NCBI GenBank assembly: GCA_029204225.1
Contig: MU832118.1
Coordinates: forward strand, 22,289 to 86,288
DNA: 64,000 nucleotides
Source: Diphasiastrum complanatum
Lineage: Eukaryota > Streptophyta > Lycopodiopsida > Lycopodiales > Lycopodiaceae
Direction: 5' to 3'
The translations under genes and the position numbers were made by a program. A model generated the notes under the pieces. That model was not told the DNA's origin and did not search any database. It saw only the letters and a list, made by a program, of their open reading frames with translations. Shown piece by piece: positions 34,998 to 49,700 of this stretch (its first letter is position 1; every line of letters begins with the position of its first letter).

Positions 34998-35129
34998 TGG
35001 ACATAAGTCATGCTGAGCTACTTGAAACTTGATCAAGTTTATGTCTTCATTATTGCCATGTGTGTGCCTTGGAGTTTCATCTAGCTTCTTCAAATTGAGA
35101 ACTCAAGTATTAATACTCACATCCTCATG

Positions 35130-38100
35130 ATATTGTGTTGCACCTAAAGCCGATATACATTCAAAAGAGCACTTCCTCTATTCCATTAACCAGTTGGAAG
35201 GGGGTGTATCCAATTGTGACTTTTAGGCAATGTAGTTGGCCCATAAAGAGATGTTCAAGCTGAGAATGGCCCTTCTTTTGTACTTCTTTGAGTAAAATGA
35301 TTCAAAATTGAATTAGCCATTGCTCGTGGGTAATAGACAATCGAGGCTTTGTAGGTCAATGGAATATTATTTGTAACATTGACAATTGAATCATTGATAA
35401 AATGTGTTCCTTAATAGAAAAAAAATTAATTTCGAGGACAACCAAACCAAGAAATTGTGTTTCAAAAGATAAATTCCACTATTCTCTTTGTTGTGTTGTC
35501 CCATAAGGCCTTAGCCTTGGATATTGTCATTGCATAATCAATAGCCACAATGATATATTGGTGACTTTGTGTAAAGGTTGAACAAATTTGTACAAAGAAC
35601 TCTAAATCATAGTGCTAAAATGGGTTGATGGATTGTTAGAGTAATGAAGGTCAATTCATCAAAAGTGATGAGCATTACTGACAGACATCACAACTAAAGC
35701 AAAAATTTGTGGTTTCTTTCCATAACATTGGCCAACACACTTTTGTGGCAAGAATTTTTTTGATCAATAATCAATATTGGAAAGTAGCCTTCTTCAATAC
35801 CAATATGTGCACACACATAATAACTTGAGTCTCATGTGGACTTGGGCATAACCACATGACACCATCTTTCTTATATAGCACAATATTGACTAGTTGATAA
35901 GAACATGTTTTCAAGATCAATCGAATTTTTATTTATAATAACACTAAATTTATTGGCAGGTACCATAAGTCATACGAGTGGTAAAATTTGAAGATGTGGC
36001 TATCTAGTAACTTATTGAGTGTTTTGATCTATGTGAAGCCACAATAATTGATTGGGAGGCCGGAGCGCTATCATCTTTTCTAGAATTGATATGAATTTCG
36101 AAGTTGAATCCTTGTAGAAGATAAACCATTCAACTAGTCTTCTAGTAATGACATTAACCATATGCAGTGATTGAGAATCCAGGTAAAAAATATGATTTGT
36201 TCCCATTAAGAAATGCCAGAATTTTTTTGTAACAAAAACATAGAGAGCACTTTTCGCTCAATAGGAGAATATTTGTGCTATGCTAGAATTAAAATATTGC
36301 TCGTATAGTACACTAAATGGTCATATTCCCTCTAGTTGTGGGGTTGTGCAAGCACCCAAATGACAACATATTTAGATGCATGAGCATGAATATGAGACAA
36401 TATGGTCTACTTTATTAGTGACAATAATGAGCTTCTACTAGGGCACATTATTATCAAATGAAATGCGTTGACTTGTGTAGATGTGATAGTATAATTGACA
36501 CCCTTCTTGAGTGACTCATTGAGGATTCTTGTAGGGTCAACATAATTAAAGAGTAATTGTTTGTGATAGCTAGCCATGGCCAAGATGGTCTAAAAGACTT
36601 TGGTTGGGAGGGAATTTCAACTTGCATATTTGCTTGATTTTGATAGAATAAATGGGAATCAATGGTAGACACCAAAATCATTTTGAATAATATTTATAAA
36701 TTTCTCTAAATAATCATAGAAGGCTCGAGACCTAATCTTGTGAAACAAAGCTAGGGCATTTGAAAGGTTTAAGGGTGTCACTTGACAAGCATATGCTCCC
36801 CACTAATACATGTTGGATCATTTTGAATGCCTAAATTCAAAGTCACCATGTTTCCCGAAGCAAGATAGAATGGCTCTTCTTGTGCATGTGTACTACTCCT
36901 TTTAGAACGCCAAAAAAACTAAGAGGTTGTGCTAGAAGTTTCTCAGAAACCTCAATAGCTTGAAAACATATTTGCTAAGTGTGTTATCCCTACTAAAAAC
37001 AAGATGTAAAAATGAATTTTGTAGATGAATATTTTCTTCATTCATGTCATCCCATTTCACATAGGCAATTTATTTGAAACCTTCCACTTAGTGCATAGCA
37101 GATATTCTTATAACACATTTGCATACAATACTTGCAACTTGAATCCAAGGACGACTAAGTAGTATAACATATACACCATGTGCTTCCTTGGGTAATTGGA
37201 GCATGTTGGAATCACATTGTAGCTAGTTGACACCCAAGAATTGTGACATGACAAATGGGGATGCCATATCTTAAATTTTTAGGACATTGGTGATGCCATT
37301 AAGGTGTTGATGGTCCATAACATCACAATAGACACACAAATTGGGTACACAACTTGTTTGGTGAATGGTGTCCTTGAAGCAAATATACTAAACCATTGTT
37401 GAGATGACGTTGTGCTTGTTGTGGTTGCACTTGAGCTACATAAGCGGTTTTTTGCAATTGATAGGTAGGCACAATATTGACAAGTCACGAATAAAACAAA
37501 GTTTTTGGATGCTTAAACCTTAATACCATTAACATGCATGCACTCAAGGGTACGATGGCTATAAATATCAAGATACGTACAATAATAGCTTTTGCATTTA
37601 CAAGCATAGTGACCCTTATGGTTGCAAATATGGCAAAACTTTATACCATTTGCAAGTTGATTGAAAGTGGTGAAGCAGGTTTGCACTTAGGTCATGTCTC
37701 TTGTGGTTTTGATTTTGCTTGTCACTTCTTGTGTTCATTTTTTTTTTGAAGAAGATTCTTTAGAAAAATTATGTGAACTAGTGGCCTCTTGGCTTACCAA
37801 AGATAACTTTTTTTATGCTCTTCTTCTAACTCCAATTCTACTATTGTGATCTAATCCAAACTTTGTTCATGAAGTGCAACCATACTAGATCCTAATTCCT
37901 TGTGGAATCCCCCATTCTAAAATACTTAGATTGTAAAAAAATATGACAAAGGCCCTAATGATCACTTATAAAGAATCTTAAAATGCTAAATGCATGAATG
38001 TACATCTTTCTTCCACATCTAGAAAATTGGTTGTGGTTTGTCAAAAAAATTTCGTCCTCATATTCTTGGTGATAACCTTTGAAAAAGGCTACTTTCAAAT

Positions 38101-38220
38101 GTGGCCTTTCAATGAAGTCATGTTTGAACCATTAAAAAGCATTCTTATATTAGGAAAAAGTTCAAACTTACGATCTTGCTTGTTTTCATGATTTTTTGAT
38201 AGATTAATTGAAAAAAATGG
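35130..38220 (-). pseudogene. Decayed Ty3/gypsy gag-pol
   Basis: Minus-strand order from 38220 down: gag stretches; a zinc knuckle FCHICNHKGHYAC (about 37640-37590); a protease/RT lead-in (LSRPWIQVASIV, about 37150); RT with TPLNLSNALALF and FYDYLEKF (about 36780-36690); the RT/RNase H connection with MASYHKQL and TRILNESLKKGV (about 36590-36490); RNase H-like FYLDSQSL...RRLVEWF (36206-36110); and integrase with YIIVAIDYAMT (about 35560) and TIGYTPFQLVNGIE (about 35220-35170). This is Ty3/gypsy order (integrase last). Many frameshifts and stops; long dead. Exact ends were not found. Confidence 0.72.
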
Positions 38221-38289
38221 ATCTGCATGTCAGGATTTCCCCTCTTCTTGTCTTAACATTTTTGAAAATCGGCAGCTTCAAGCCATACA

Positions 38290-39120
38290 CTAAAGGCTTA
38301 TTTAGAAGACTTTTTTTTTTAAGGGGGGTTGGGGGGCGCACCCACAACAAAAATCAAAAGGGTTGAAAAATACCTATTAAGGTGAATTACCAAGTTTGCA
38401 CCAAAGTAGAAAGGTTTGCTAAGGGTGATTATGCTACGGGTTTAGGCTAATTTCTTATAGTATAGAAAGAAGAAGTCCTAGTTGATGAGACCAAAGGCTT
38501 TGTCTAGGTCAATCCTTGTCTAAGAGGTGAAGGAAGATTTCTAAAACAATGTCAATGTTTGGGGTGCCATTAAAAATGTTTCGACTTTTTGGAAACAAAT
38601 AGAGGTGAGTGGAGAGTCATTTTATTTGCTAGAGTTTTGGCTATGATCGTATAAGTAGTGTTCAACATGGTTAGAAACATAAGTTATTGATGAGAGAGGG
38701 ATTGAGTGATTTGGGTAAGCGGCCTAAGGTGCAAGGTTCATGATTTATAGAAAGTCAAGTTTATGGTAATCCCAAAAGGTGAGAAAAAGTTAAGGGATAT
38801 TGCTATCAAGGCAAGGAGTCTTATTCTTGGGTAGATGTTGCAAGATTTTTTCCATCTCAAAGAGAGTAAAAGGGAGACCTAGGCCGTCATGTCCATATAG
38901 TGTCATGTAGGGATAGACGAGATGAGATCGCAAAGGGATTCTTTGCAAATATTATGAGGAAAAGAAAAGGAATTTTTTTCTAAAGTGGAGTCTTAACTCT
39001 TTGAGAAGTTCGATATGATCATAAAGTTGTACACCATCAAAGTTAAGGGAGTAGATGTGGGTATTTCTATGAGATTTCTAAGGTGCTTAAAGGAGGAGGA
39101 GGAAGGATTGGAATTTTAGA
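38290..39120 (-). pseudogene. LINE reverse-transcriptase remnant
   Basis: The minus strand near 38495-38535 reads TRIDLDKAFGLIN followed by DF, the form of LINE RT motif A ('D..KAFD...W'). Upstream (higher coordinates) are degraded phrases in the order expected of ORF2 (SITY, KVE, SPL). A G-rich stretch is at 38322-38337. Heavily frameshifted. Confidence 0.5.
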
Positions 39121-39700
39121 AATAATCTAGTGTATGAGTGTACCCTCCTTCAAATTTATGAAAATACTTGCATCATGAAAGCTCGACTTTTTTTTTGGTG
39201 GATAATGAGACTTATTTTCTTAAGGTTTTTGTTTTGAATCCATTAGATCAATCTTATCTCATGATGTTGCTTGAATTGAGTGATTTGATTGCTAGTCCTT
39301 TCTTCTATAATGACATGAGTTTTTGTATTATTGATAGTTTCTCAAGGCAACAACATATTGATATGGTTTTGTGTATTTTATGTAAATAATTTGTGGACAT
39401 CTATATGTTTGAGGAAAAACTATACACTTACCCTTGCCCAACTTGTCGCCACATATTTTGTCTAAAGTGCCAACTCTAGCATCTATCTCAAGCAAGATTC
39501 TCAACACACACTCATGAACTTGATGATTGTTCATATCATACAAACAACACCACATGATGGTTGGATTTGGGTTGATGAGGTACACATGTCTATGAAATAT
39601 TTGCCCCATAGAGAGGAGGGTTGTGCTATTCGTTATTCTGGATTTGAGGTTGTGCTATTCCTTATTCTGGATTTGAGGTTTTAATTTGGAAATAAATTGA
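39121..39700. repeat. Unassigned DNA with a 29-bp tandem repeat
   Basis: Two 29-bp units beginning GGTTGTGCTATTC lie at 39619-39647 and 39648-39676 with one mismatch. Open frames around them have no motifs. Confidence 0.7.
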
Positions 39701-40064
39701 AGATCAATTGCTGAGATACATGAAAATGACAGGTAGTTTAGTATTATTTATGCGAGCAGTTGTAGCAAAGGATGCTCAGCCACCTGCTCTTCACTAGAAA
39801 GGATACTCATACCTTGCTTTCCATGGTGTTTTATTTAAAGCTTTTGTAAGCTTACATCTCTCTTGCTTCTTATCTCTCACTTCTTTCTTGAACTTCAAGT
39901 GAAGACCAAAAGTCAAGCACAGCTCTTCCTGCTTCTCACTCATCATCAGTCCAGAGAAAAGTCTCATCACAAATTTATTCATCCTTTTCGGTTGCCCCTT
40001 TCAGATCTCAGACAAACTGGGAGAGAGAGAGTGTGAGGTACTCTCTTACTTGATTGCAAGTACA

Positions 40065-40067
<3 letters not shown>

Positions 40068-40116
<49 letters not shown>
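40068..40116 (+). repeat. (GA)n microsatellite, 49 bp
   Basis: An uninterrupted AG/GA run of about 24 units lies 619 bp before the PWWP start codon, probably in its promoter or 5' leader. GA tracts in plant 5' regions can bind GAGA-type (BBR/BPC) factors; this is inference here. Confidence 0.95.
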
Positions 40117-40119
<3 letters not shown>

Positions 40120-40734
40120 ATTTTAGTCCAGAGGCAATCAACAAGGTTTGTTTCGAAGAAGAGTGAATGAAATCCGTTGCCTTTTGGGCTGAGATCAGTT
40201 GATCCTTTGAAAGGCAACCTGAAAATCTGGATCCTGACAGATGGGGCGATGTGGGTCTTTCCAAGGGCCTCTTGACTCTGAAGGCATGCTTGAGACCTCA
40301 TTTGCAGGAGTTGAGTTGTTGGAATGGGCGGGGGATCATAGATGAGCGGCTTTCGCATGGATTGCTATGGCGATTAGAGAGGCATGGCGGATCTGAGCAG
40401 GCGGAGGCGGAGGCGTGATTTGGGCGATCTATGACGTATGTTCCATCAGCAGAGTGTTCGCTGGATTTGATCAGATTCCAGGTTTTTTGGGCATGCGGGG
40501 CCGATTCATGCGGTTTCTTGGCCGTCAATAATTTTGAATTTGCAGATATCATTTCTGATTTTGAATCAGAGCATGGTTGACTGCAATTCTGGGAAGTTTT
40601 TAAGATTGAAAGAGGCACAAAGAAAACAATCTCTCCCCCAGTTGTCGATTCGATCGGTCACCATCTTACAAAGAATGCGTAAATTTGACTGCTGATGTTT
40701 CCAAGGAAGTGTAGGATCAAGCATTTGTAACCCA

Positions 40735-43700
40735 ATGGGGGATTCCAATGCTTCAGATGGAAAGGTTGAAGCAGTTGTTGGCACGATCGTTTGGGTCAGG
40801 CGGAGGAACGGTTCATGGTGGCCCGGTAGGATAATTTCTGAGGAAGAGCTTCTGACCGCCAATCTTTTGTCTCCAAGATCTGGAACCCCTGTCAAGCTTC
40901 TAGGACGGGAAGATGGTAGTGTGTACGTCACTTGCTCCTTGGCATTTTTTAGATCGTTTGCAAATTACACATCAGTGCTTTTATTTTGTATTTCAAGGTG
41001 TCAACAGATGTCATCTTAGCAGTCTGTCCTGCATTCTTGCACTCTTCCATTTAGGGCGAGTTAAAGATTAAAGCAGATCAGGAACTTGTCCAATATGAGT
41101 TGAGAGAACCAGAGAAATGAAATGAATTGAAAAAGCTTAATCAATGTCCAACAGGAGATCCAACACTGAGTCTGGGTAGGGCGGTCCTTCCATGCCTTCC
41201 CTGGAGACCACTTTGGTACGATTTGGGTCTCATGCAGGCATGCTTTGCATTTTCTGAATCTCCATATGCAATGCAGAAGCAGATCCAATAGATCTTGCTC
41301 CAAAGATCTAACTTAGAAAATCTGGTCATACAGACGCGATAGGTGAGAAAAGGAATATAACAATAATCTGGTTCACATAAATACTTTTGTAAAATTGTAT
41401 GCAGCATAGAAGGGAGTGATCATTGATAGTGAAATATAAAGTGTAATCTAGTTGAGAATCCTGTTTAGCATTTTACAAGTGACTATTAAGGAGTAGGTAA
41501 TAGAAATCAAGCTTGAACAGACACATGTAGACATCTTTGTTGTCTCTAAGCTCTGTTGAGAATGTTTTCTGTCTAGTAAAAATACATTTTGGAGCTTTGA
41601 AGCTCTAAACTAGACAGAAACAAGAAGAAAAATGAGTATCGAGCTGTGTACAGGTTCACCTTTCAATCTGTTTCAAAATAAACGTTAAGCAATTGGACCG
41701 GTCATTTGGTTCTCTTTCTAAAATTGCTTGGGCTAAACTTAAGGCATACCGAAGCACTTTACGCAATCAAGAAAAAGAGGTCGATTCTATTTTGGAAGCG
41801 AATATAGCAGTAGCCATTAGTCAAAATTCTTTCAATCTTAGATTTGTCTCCAATTTGTCAAAGCCAGTAACTTCCGTCTTTTGTGTTTGGTGGAAGCATT
41901 TTACTGTTGTTAAGTATCCTTTGCCCACTATAAGTTCGGATTGTCTTCCATCTATCTTTGTTTCTTGTGAGTTGTGAGATATGTGTTTCAATGACCGGAT
42001 CAAGCTTGGGCAATTCTCAAATTCATGTTTGAGACTGCCAACACAGCCAAGGTTCCTTATTTAAAGAAAAAGCTTCATTCTGTCAAGATGGATTCGGGTT
42101 ATTCACTCATTGATCATCTCACAAAGATCATCTTGTAGGTGTTAGAGAGGGTGTTGCTGACAGGGATTTGGTGCCATTGGTTTTGAATAGCTTGTCATAT
42201 GCTTTTCAAAATCATGTGATGATGATTTCTGCTAGGGATAGAATTCCTACATTCGAAGAATTGTATGGTCTTCTGAAGCATGTGAAGATAAGAAGGATGA
42301 ATCTTTCCCAAAGGGAGGATATTTAGGAGCATGCCTTAAGAAGCAGCAGTTTGGCAAGGACAAGAAGAAATGTAAAGGCAATTCAAAGGGATCATCATAG
42401 GACCTAGGGCAAGCTATGGCACATTGTCAAGTGTTAGATGGACAATGCTCAAATTCCTGTGCTACACCTCGCAGGAAAGGGAATTGCAACAATTGCAAGA
42501 AGTATGGCCATTTTGCTTTTGAGTGCAAAACAAAGCAAGTTTGGATACCGTGTTAGAACCTATAGATTATATATACCATCATAACTATGATAGATGACAA
42601 TAAATGCATCATTAGCATAACATAAATCATTCAAAAAGATGGAGAATAAAGAAAGTTAGCACACATCAAAGCTCAAGCTCCTTGACAAGAGAGATGGATT
42701 CCAACAAGTGAATAATCAATCAGTGGGAGGGCATGGTAACCCCTCAAGATCCAAAAGATCTTGGGTGCCACATCATACATGCACCAATGAGGTATCACTG
42801 ACTACGTTCAACTCTAGGTGTCAAGTGGACCGTGCGTCCTACTTGACCTACTTGCTAAAATGTGTATAAGGGTTTGGCAGTGGAAAAGCAGCACAATCGG
42901 TCCAGTAGATGAGAGCATGCACACAACACATTGCACTCACAAGATCCCATCCCCATCCACTAGCCACCCGCCTTACCTTTGACCCCAAAAGGTTGGTACC
43001 AAGGGACAGGGGAAACTTGTCTATTTTGACTTTATATGGAGGCTATTATGGATCCGAACTTTGTTCTGGGACATTTCTTGCATTTTCTCTAGGTGCCACA
43101 AGCTCCAACATACAATATTTCTTTGTAGGGGATATGCTACTTTTTTGGTGGTGGGTGTTGTTCAAACAATGTTTTTAGTTGGAAATTGCTCGACAATCAT
43201 CATTTGCTATCATCTTTTCTAAGTGTGATGCTTTTTTTGTTAATACGTTCTTGACTATTTATGACATGCAAATTTTATCATTTCCTTGTGACACTTCTAT
43301 GCGTGAAGAATAGTGCAAAAGACCCAGGTTTTTCATTTAAGTATTATGTAGATATGATCTAATACTTAAAAGTTTTTAACAATTTCTTGTAACGATTAGG
43401 TCATCCAATGATAAGACAATGGTATTAGCTTCTTCACCATGTTTGAAAACATACAAATTTGAATTAACAGTACTTTTCTTTAATCCTTTCCACTTGAAGT
43501 GGTCGTATATCTTTGTGTCCCATATCTTTGTCTATCTAGGAGTTTGCTCTAAGCCATACAAAGCTCTCTTTAACTTGTACTCATTGGTCTCTTGTCCTTC
43601 AACAATAAAATCTTGAGGTTCTCTATAGACTTATTCAAGACCATTGTTTGGGAAAGTTGACTTGATGTCCATCTCCTATATATCAATCCAAAGAGAGATG

Positions 43701-46700
43701 CTAAAGCTAATACTTTTCTAATGGTGGTTATTTTTTTCACTGATGCAAACGTTTCTTCAAAATCAATGCCTTCCTTTTATGCAAAGCCTTTAGCAATCAA
43801 TTCTACTTTGTATCTATCTGTGCTCCCATATGAGCTTTTGTCTATCTTATAGACCCATTATCACCAACAATCTTTTGCTCTTAAGGCTACCAATCCCAAG
43901 TCTAATTTGTCAATATCGGAATCGTACTTTTCTTTCATAATCTTCAGTTACTATTAACCTCATCCATCTCTTGTTGTGATGTGGTCCTTGATCTTACTCT
44001 TGTACCTCACTAGAGGAAAATTCACATGTGGTTCTTGAGGCTTGCAGAAAAATGCCAAGATGGGTCAATGAGGCCATGGAAGAGGTAGAGGTAAAGGGAG
44101 AGGCAGAGGACAACCGCGTCACTGTTTCTGTTCCTCTGTCTTGACCTCTCTCATTCCCTGTTGGCCTGCCTCTTTGTGCAAGGTGTGTTTGTGAGCTTGC
44201 TTTAAACTTATGTTGCTTGCTCTCTAAAATCATGTATAAGTTTTTATATCATATTTGAGGAGACATTGTAATGACCTCTTTGGAACTTTGATCCATATAA
44301 ACAAATAGTAATCAATTTAGATTTATAAAATAGTTTTTAAACCTTTTTCTTTGACTCCTATACAGAGATACATGATATAAACGCTTAGATATTGATAGTC
44401 GACATCCTAATATTATCTAGAATCTGGAAAAATTTATAGATATAGACAAAACTGAAATATTAGGTTAGATAGCTCATATTTGAATTGGACAAGCTGAAAA
44501 TTGATATCGTGCAAGGATGGTTGGAGTGTGTAACTACAAACATTCCAATTACGGATGCTTTTGAGATGGTAGAAAGTAGCAAAGCTCTTCAAATTGGAGA
44601 AAAACTACAGTGAGTTAAATTAGGTGCTACAGAGAGTTAAGTAGATTAGTAAGGGGTGAGATGAGCTAGATAAATAAAGGTGTGGGTGAGTGAAACTCTG
44701 CATAAGTCACATGATGAACATCAAACAGCCTATGAAAGAGAACTTCCGGGTCTAAGAGATCTTTGTCAAATCAATTGGTAGATTTTACCAGCTTTGTTTT
44801 GCAGTTTGTATGCAGAAATAGGTAGTATTTTAGAATTAATGCTATTTTATTTGAACTAAAACAAAAGGCATAATTGAACAATTTTCAACTTTTCTAAAAT
44901 TGAGACCTTATGTTTTCGTTGCTGCGTTTGCTTTAAGCTTTAAAGTCCAACCTAAAGTATATCCAGTTTTAAGGTCTTTTTCAGGACTACTTTATATGTT
45001 ACATGATATATAATGTTAAGAAAAAGATAAAACTAAAAATAAAGATAGACTTCCAAACTTGGTTGTTTGCGAACATTTCTAAATGCGTTTTGATGTATGT
45101 AAGTCATTGACCTTGCCATTTCTAGAAGGGTTGTGTAACCTGTTCTTCCTTTCTACTCCATTTTTTGTGAGTATAGGCCATTGAAAAACTACTGCTTCAT
45201 TCCTTGAGACCTGAAAATTGTTCAAAACCTTCAGGCCTATGGTCTTTATCTCTATGTGACCTTGAAGTTTTTTCTCTCCACATGGATTTTCTACAAATGC
45301 TTAAAGCATCATTGTTTTGCTTGAGAGGAAATATCCATGTCATTCTAGTAAAGTCATCAGCAAAGTAAAATCACATCCTGCTCTAGTATTCTTAGGACCA
45401 ACGGCATCATTAGGTTCAAGATCCAAACATGCATGTGCTCTAGTAGAAATGTTTTTAGTGGGATGAAATTGTGTAATGCTTTGGAATCTACTATTTATAA
45501 TTAGTTGTTAATCTTATTCTTTATTCTCAATGCAAAGAGCCCATTAGGAGCCAAAGGGCCTCAAAGGGGGTGCAAGGATTGTTGGAGTGTGTAACTACAA
45601 ACATTCCGATTATGGATGCTTTTGAGATGGTAGAAAGTATCAAAGCTCTTCGAATTGGAGAAAATCTACAGTGAGTTAAATTCGGTGGTACAAAGAGTTA
45701 AGCAGATTAGTAGGGGGTGAGATGAGCTAGATAAATAAAGGTGTGGCGAGTGAGACTCTGCATAAGTCACATGATGAAAATCAACAGCCTATGAAAGAGA
45801 GCTTCAGGGTCTAAGAGACCTTTATCAAATTAGTTCGTAGATTTTACCAGCTTTGTTTTGCAGTTTGTATGCAGAAATATGTAGTATTTTAGAATTAATG
45901 CTGTTCAATTTGAACTAAAGAAAAAGGCATGTTGAACAATTTTCAACTTTTCTGAAATTGAGACCTTATGTTTTCATTGCTGCCCGAATTTGCTTCAAGC
46001 TTAAAAGTTTTACCTAAGTATATCCAGTTTTAAGGTCTTTTTCAAGACTACTTTATATGTTACATGATATATAATGTCAAGGAAAAGATAAAACTAAACA
46101 TAAAGGTAGACCTCCAAACTTGTTTGTGAACATTTCTGAATGTGTTTTGATGTACGTAAGTCATTGACCTTGCCATTTCTAGAAGGGTTGTGTTCTTCCT
46201 TTCTACTCCATTTTTTGTGTGGAGTATAAACGGTAAACCATTGAAAAACTACTGCTTCATTTCATGAGACCTGTAAATTCTTCAAAACCTTCAGACTTAT
46301 GCTCTTTATCTCTATGTGACCTTGAAGTTTTTTATTTCTCTCCACATGGATTTTCTACAAATACTAAGAGCATCATATTTTTGCTTTAGAGGAAATATCC
46401 ATGTCATTCTATTAAAGTTATCAGCAAAGTAAAATAACATCCTGCTCTAGTATTCTTAGGACCAACGACATCACCAGGTACAAGATCCAAACATGCATGT
46501 GCTCTAGTAGAATTGTCTTTAGTGGGATGAAAATGTGTAATGCTTTGGAATCTACTATCAATAATCAGGTGTTAATCTTATTCTTTCTTGTCAATGCAAA
46601 GAGCCCATTAGGAGCCAAAAGGCCTCAAAGGGGGCTTGTGGTTATTTAATTAGTCAGTTAGGACTTGAAAGACAGTTTAAGTAGTAGGTTAAATCTTGAA

Positions 46701-49700
46701 TGGACTATAAAAGGCATTGTGACAATTATTTTTTTTATCTTTTGATTCAGTTTTGAATTCTGGTCTTGGAGAACCCTCGTTCCCCAACATAGCTATGGAA
46801 ATCTCGGTTCATGTGCCCACAATCGCTTGAAAGCTGGTGTTAAGCTTTTGAAACAGGCTTGCTGTTCATTTTAGCGCACTTTTATGTATTGCTTTCATGG
46901 AGTTGTTATAGACTTGTAGCATTATTCTCATTTGTTTTAATATTTCTTTTGGTCCACTCTGATTAACCTTGTTCTTGTGTATACAGCTGAGGTATGAGTA
47001 CATGACATTTATTGTATCAGAGCAAGTTTAGATTGATCATATATTGATTATCAGAGCGGTGATAGATCCAACTTTTATCAATGTGGTGGTAGATATGGCT
47101 TTGATCAGAGTACTTGGTTTGAGTTTTCATTCAAACTTTTGGAATCCTGTATTTTGATTTGCAGATGTGTGAATTTCAAGTGATTTTAATTTTTTTATAT
47201 TTTCATTTGTTTCTCAAAGCAATATTAGATTTCTTTCAGAACAATTTAAGTTTTTGTTTTTGTTTAAATCACTCGTTTGCTTCTGAGTATCGCTTTTAAA
47301 ATTAGTTCTGCTTGATTTTAGTGTTCCTTATGCATTGTTGGTTTGCACTGCTATGTATTAGTTGATGAGATAACAAACTTTAGTTTGGAGGCAATTGTTG
47401 ATTGTTAAAAAAAGAAAGTTAAATTGTGGCTGTAGCAACATTAGTATAAAGTGACATGATTGTGGAAGTTGGTGGTTTAAGGCTTTGTCTCCAAACTTTT
47501 TAGAAAAATCGGTTGGTTTTTTAATTCAAGGGACAATACTACAATATAGAAAGGGCATACAATGGAATTTGAAACCGAATGGAGTTCAGGTCGAACTGGA
47601 ATCATGTGGGAGTTTGATCGTGAATTTGAGCTATCCTTCGAGTGAAATTGCAAACTAAAGTTCAAACCAAAGTTTGGGCTCAAATTCAAGGTGAAGTTTG
47701 AGTTTGGATTCAAGATAAAGTTCAGGTTAAAATGAGTGTCAAAATTCAGTTCAGTGTCAGGGGAAGTTTGGGACAAGTTTCTTTACTCAATTTGAGGGAA
47801 AAAACTGTTTTGGTTTGTCTATAGTTGCAGTCTATAAAACCTATTCTAGACCCATTTAGAAGTGAGATGTTATATCCTATAATTAACGTAAACCATCATT
47901 TGTTGCTAGTGGTTTGAGGAACAAGTGAAAGATTGGTTCTTGAAATATTGGATAGCCAGGATCACTATTATCACTATTCTGATCATGAACTTGAATGTCA
48001 GCATTACAAATGACTTTTTCATTGGTATCCATTTGTACTACCTGATGAGGTTGATTTTCTTGATGATAAGGAATTGATATTTTTTCCATGTACACTAGGA
48101 AATTTCATCAATTGTGAAATCAATTTAGAGACTTCAAAGTTCCTATCTTGGATAGTTTCTAGTTAAACACATGCGCTGTTGAAGATGTGCCTATTCTTCG
48201 ATTCGAATCCATTGTCTACGAGAAAATGTTTTGAGTGATAAAGATATTTCATCATTTTATAACGATCTTGTCTTCTGAAATCTTTGGAATTTGAATGTTC
48301 CTAGGTACCTGTTGCATTGATCAGAAGTATTTGTAGTGACTTGGGAGTGTTTATTCTAACATGCCAAGTGCTAGAAGCCCAAAGGTTGAAAACTGCAATT
48401 TTTGAGCATATAGGTTGTAAAGCTCGTTGTATTTAAAAATTCTGAGTAATTATCATTAGAGATTTTTCAAAGCAAAGAGTAGCACTTTGATTTTTCCTCA
48501 AAAAAATAAAGCTACTTTTATTGCTCAGATTCATCCAGCAGTTTCCTTTGATCAGGAGTTCAAACAGGTAATTTTAAGGTTCTAGCATACAAATTTGTGG
48601 ATATAAAGGAAATCAAAATCTTGTGAAGCTTTTGCATGCAGCAGTTCACCTTTCACACCAAAGGAGAAAATCTGTCACATTATAAATAGAGAGCACCTAG
48701 GCACTTATCTTCTGAAGATGTGGTAAACTGGGGTACTATCTGATCTTTTCGTGTCTTGAGGCCTGATACCTATCAATGATGATTATTTTTGTGAGGCCAT
48801 TATTTCTTTTTAGCTGCAAACTCACAATCTTGTAACAAGGAATTGTTTGCAACTGCTCTGCCTTTATTTTCTGTTACCGGTCTGTGCCTTTGTCGGAAGT
48901 TTATGAATAGTTTTCTGCTTTTCAGAGATTGGTACAACATTGAGAAGTCCAAAAGAGTCAAAGCGTTTCGTTGTGGGGATTTTGAGGAATGCATAGAGAG
49001 GGCAAAAGCATTAGCTGGCCATTCTGCAAAGAGGAGAGAGAAGTATGCACGAAGAGAGGATGCAATTCTTGATGCTTTAGAGCTTGAGAAGCAGCAGCTT
49101 GGCAATACTTCAGGATTGGCTGAACCTTCAATGATACGAGGGATTGGTCAAACTGGTGGTCTTGCTCATGAAGTTAGCAGTGTGGAAACCTTGTTGGAAA
49201 CTCACCGTGCTCCATACTACCGAATTACTCATTTGGGGCGCCAGTCCATTCATCATGCACCAGAGATGGCAAAATCCTACACACTTTCAGCAGAAGCTGT
49301 TATTAGGCCCTCTTTCCAATGGGATCATCAAAAGCAGGAGCTTGAAACAGATGATGAAAAGTTTGAATCAACTCCTAGAATGAGAGGTTTACAGGACTTT
49401 GGCTTAAAGATTGCAGATGTTCATCGGAACTTGCAACCGGCTATGGTGGCAAACACATCAGGAAGCAGGTGTACAGAACCAAGTAGTATAATCAATATTG
49501 CCACGAGCTGTGGCTTGCAGTACGATGAAGGTGTGGCTGCACATTGGAAAAGGAAAAGATCATCAGGACTTAAAGATTCTAGCTCAAAAAGACGTGATCG
49601 CAAGAAGCCTCTCATGCAAGTGTTGGAAAATAGTGCCAAGCTCTCTGTTACTGCTGAGAACCTTTCAAGTCTCAGAGGTCCTTTGTTAGGAGATAAGTCA

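Larger units (their letters stand above)
40923..48925 (+). other. Intron 1 of the PWWP gene (8003 bp)
   Basis: Donor GTACGT, acceptor TTTTCAG with a T-rich tract. It joins phase 2 to give Val-Asp-Trp within the PWWP domain. It contains a plus-strand Copia gag remnant, a minus-strand Copia RT remnant, a 1.06-kb tandem duplication and an LTR end. Unassigned parts are 41020-41990, 42556-43250, 43960-44509 and 47030-48925. Confidence 0.8.

Noticed and set aside
47477-47776. 99-codon Asn/Phe/Leu-rich open frame
   Set aside because: It is explained by a simple degenerate DNA repeat that gives low-complexity frames on both strands.
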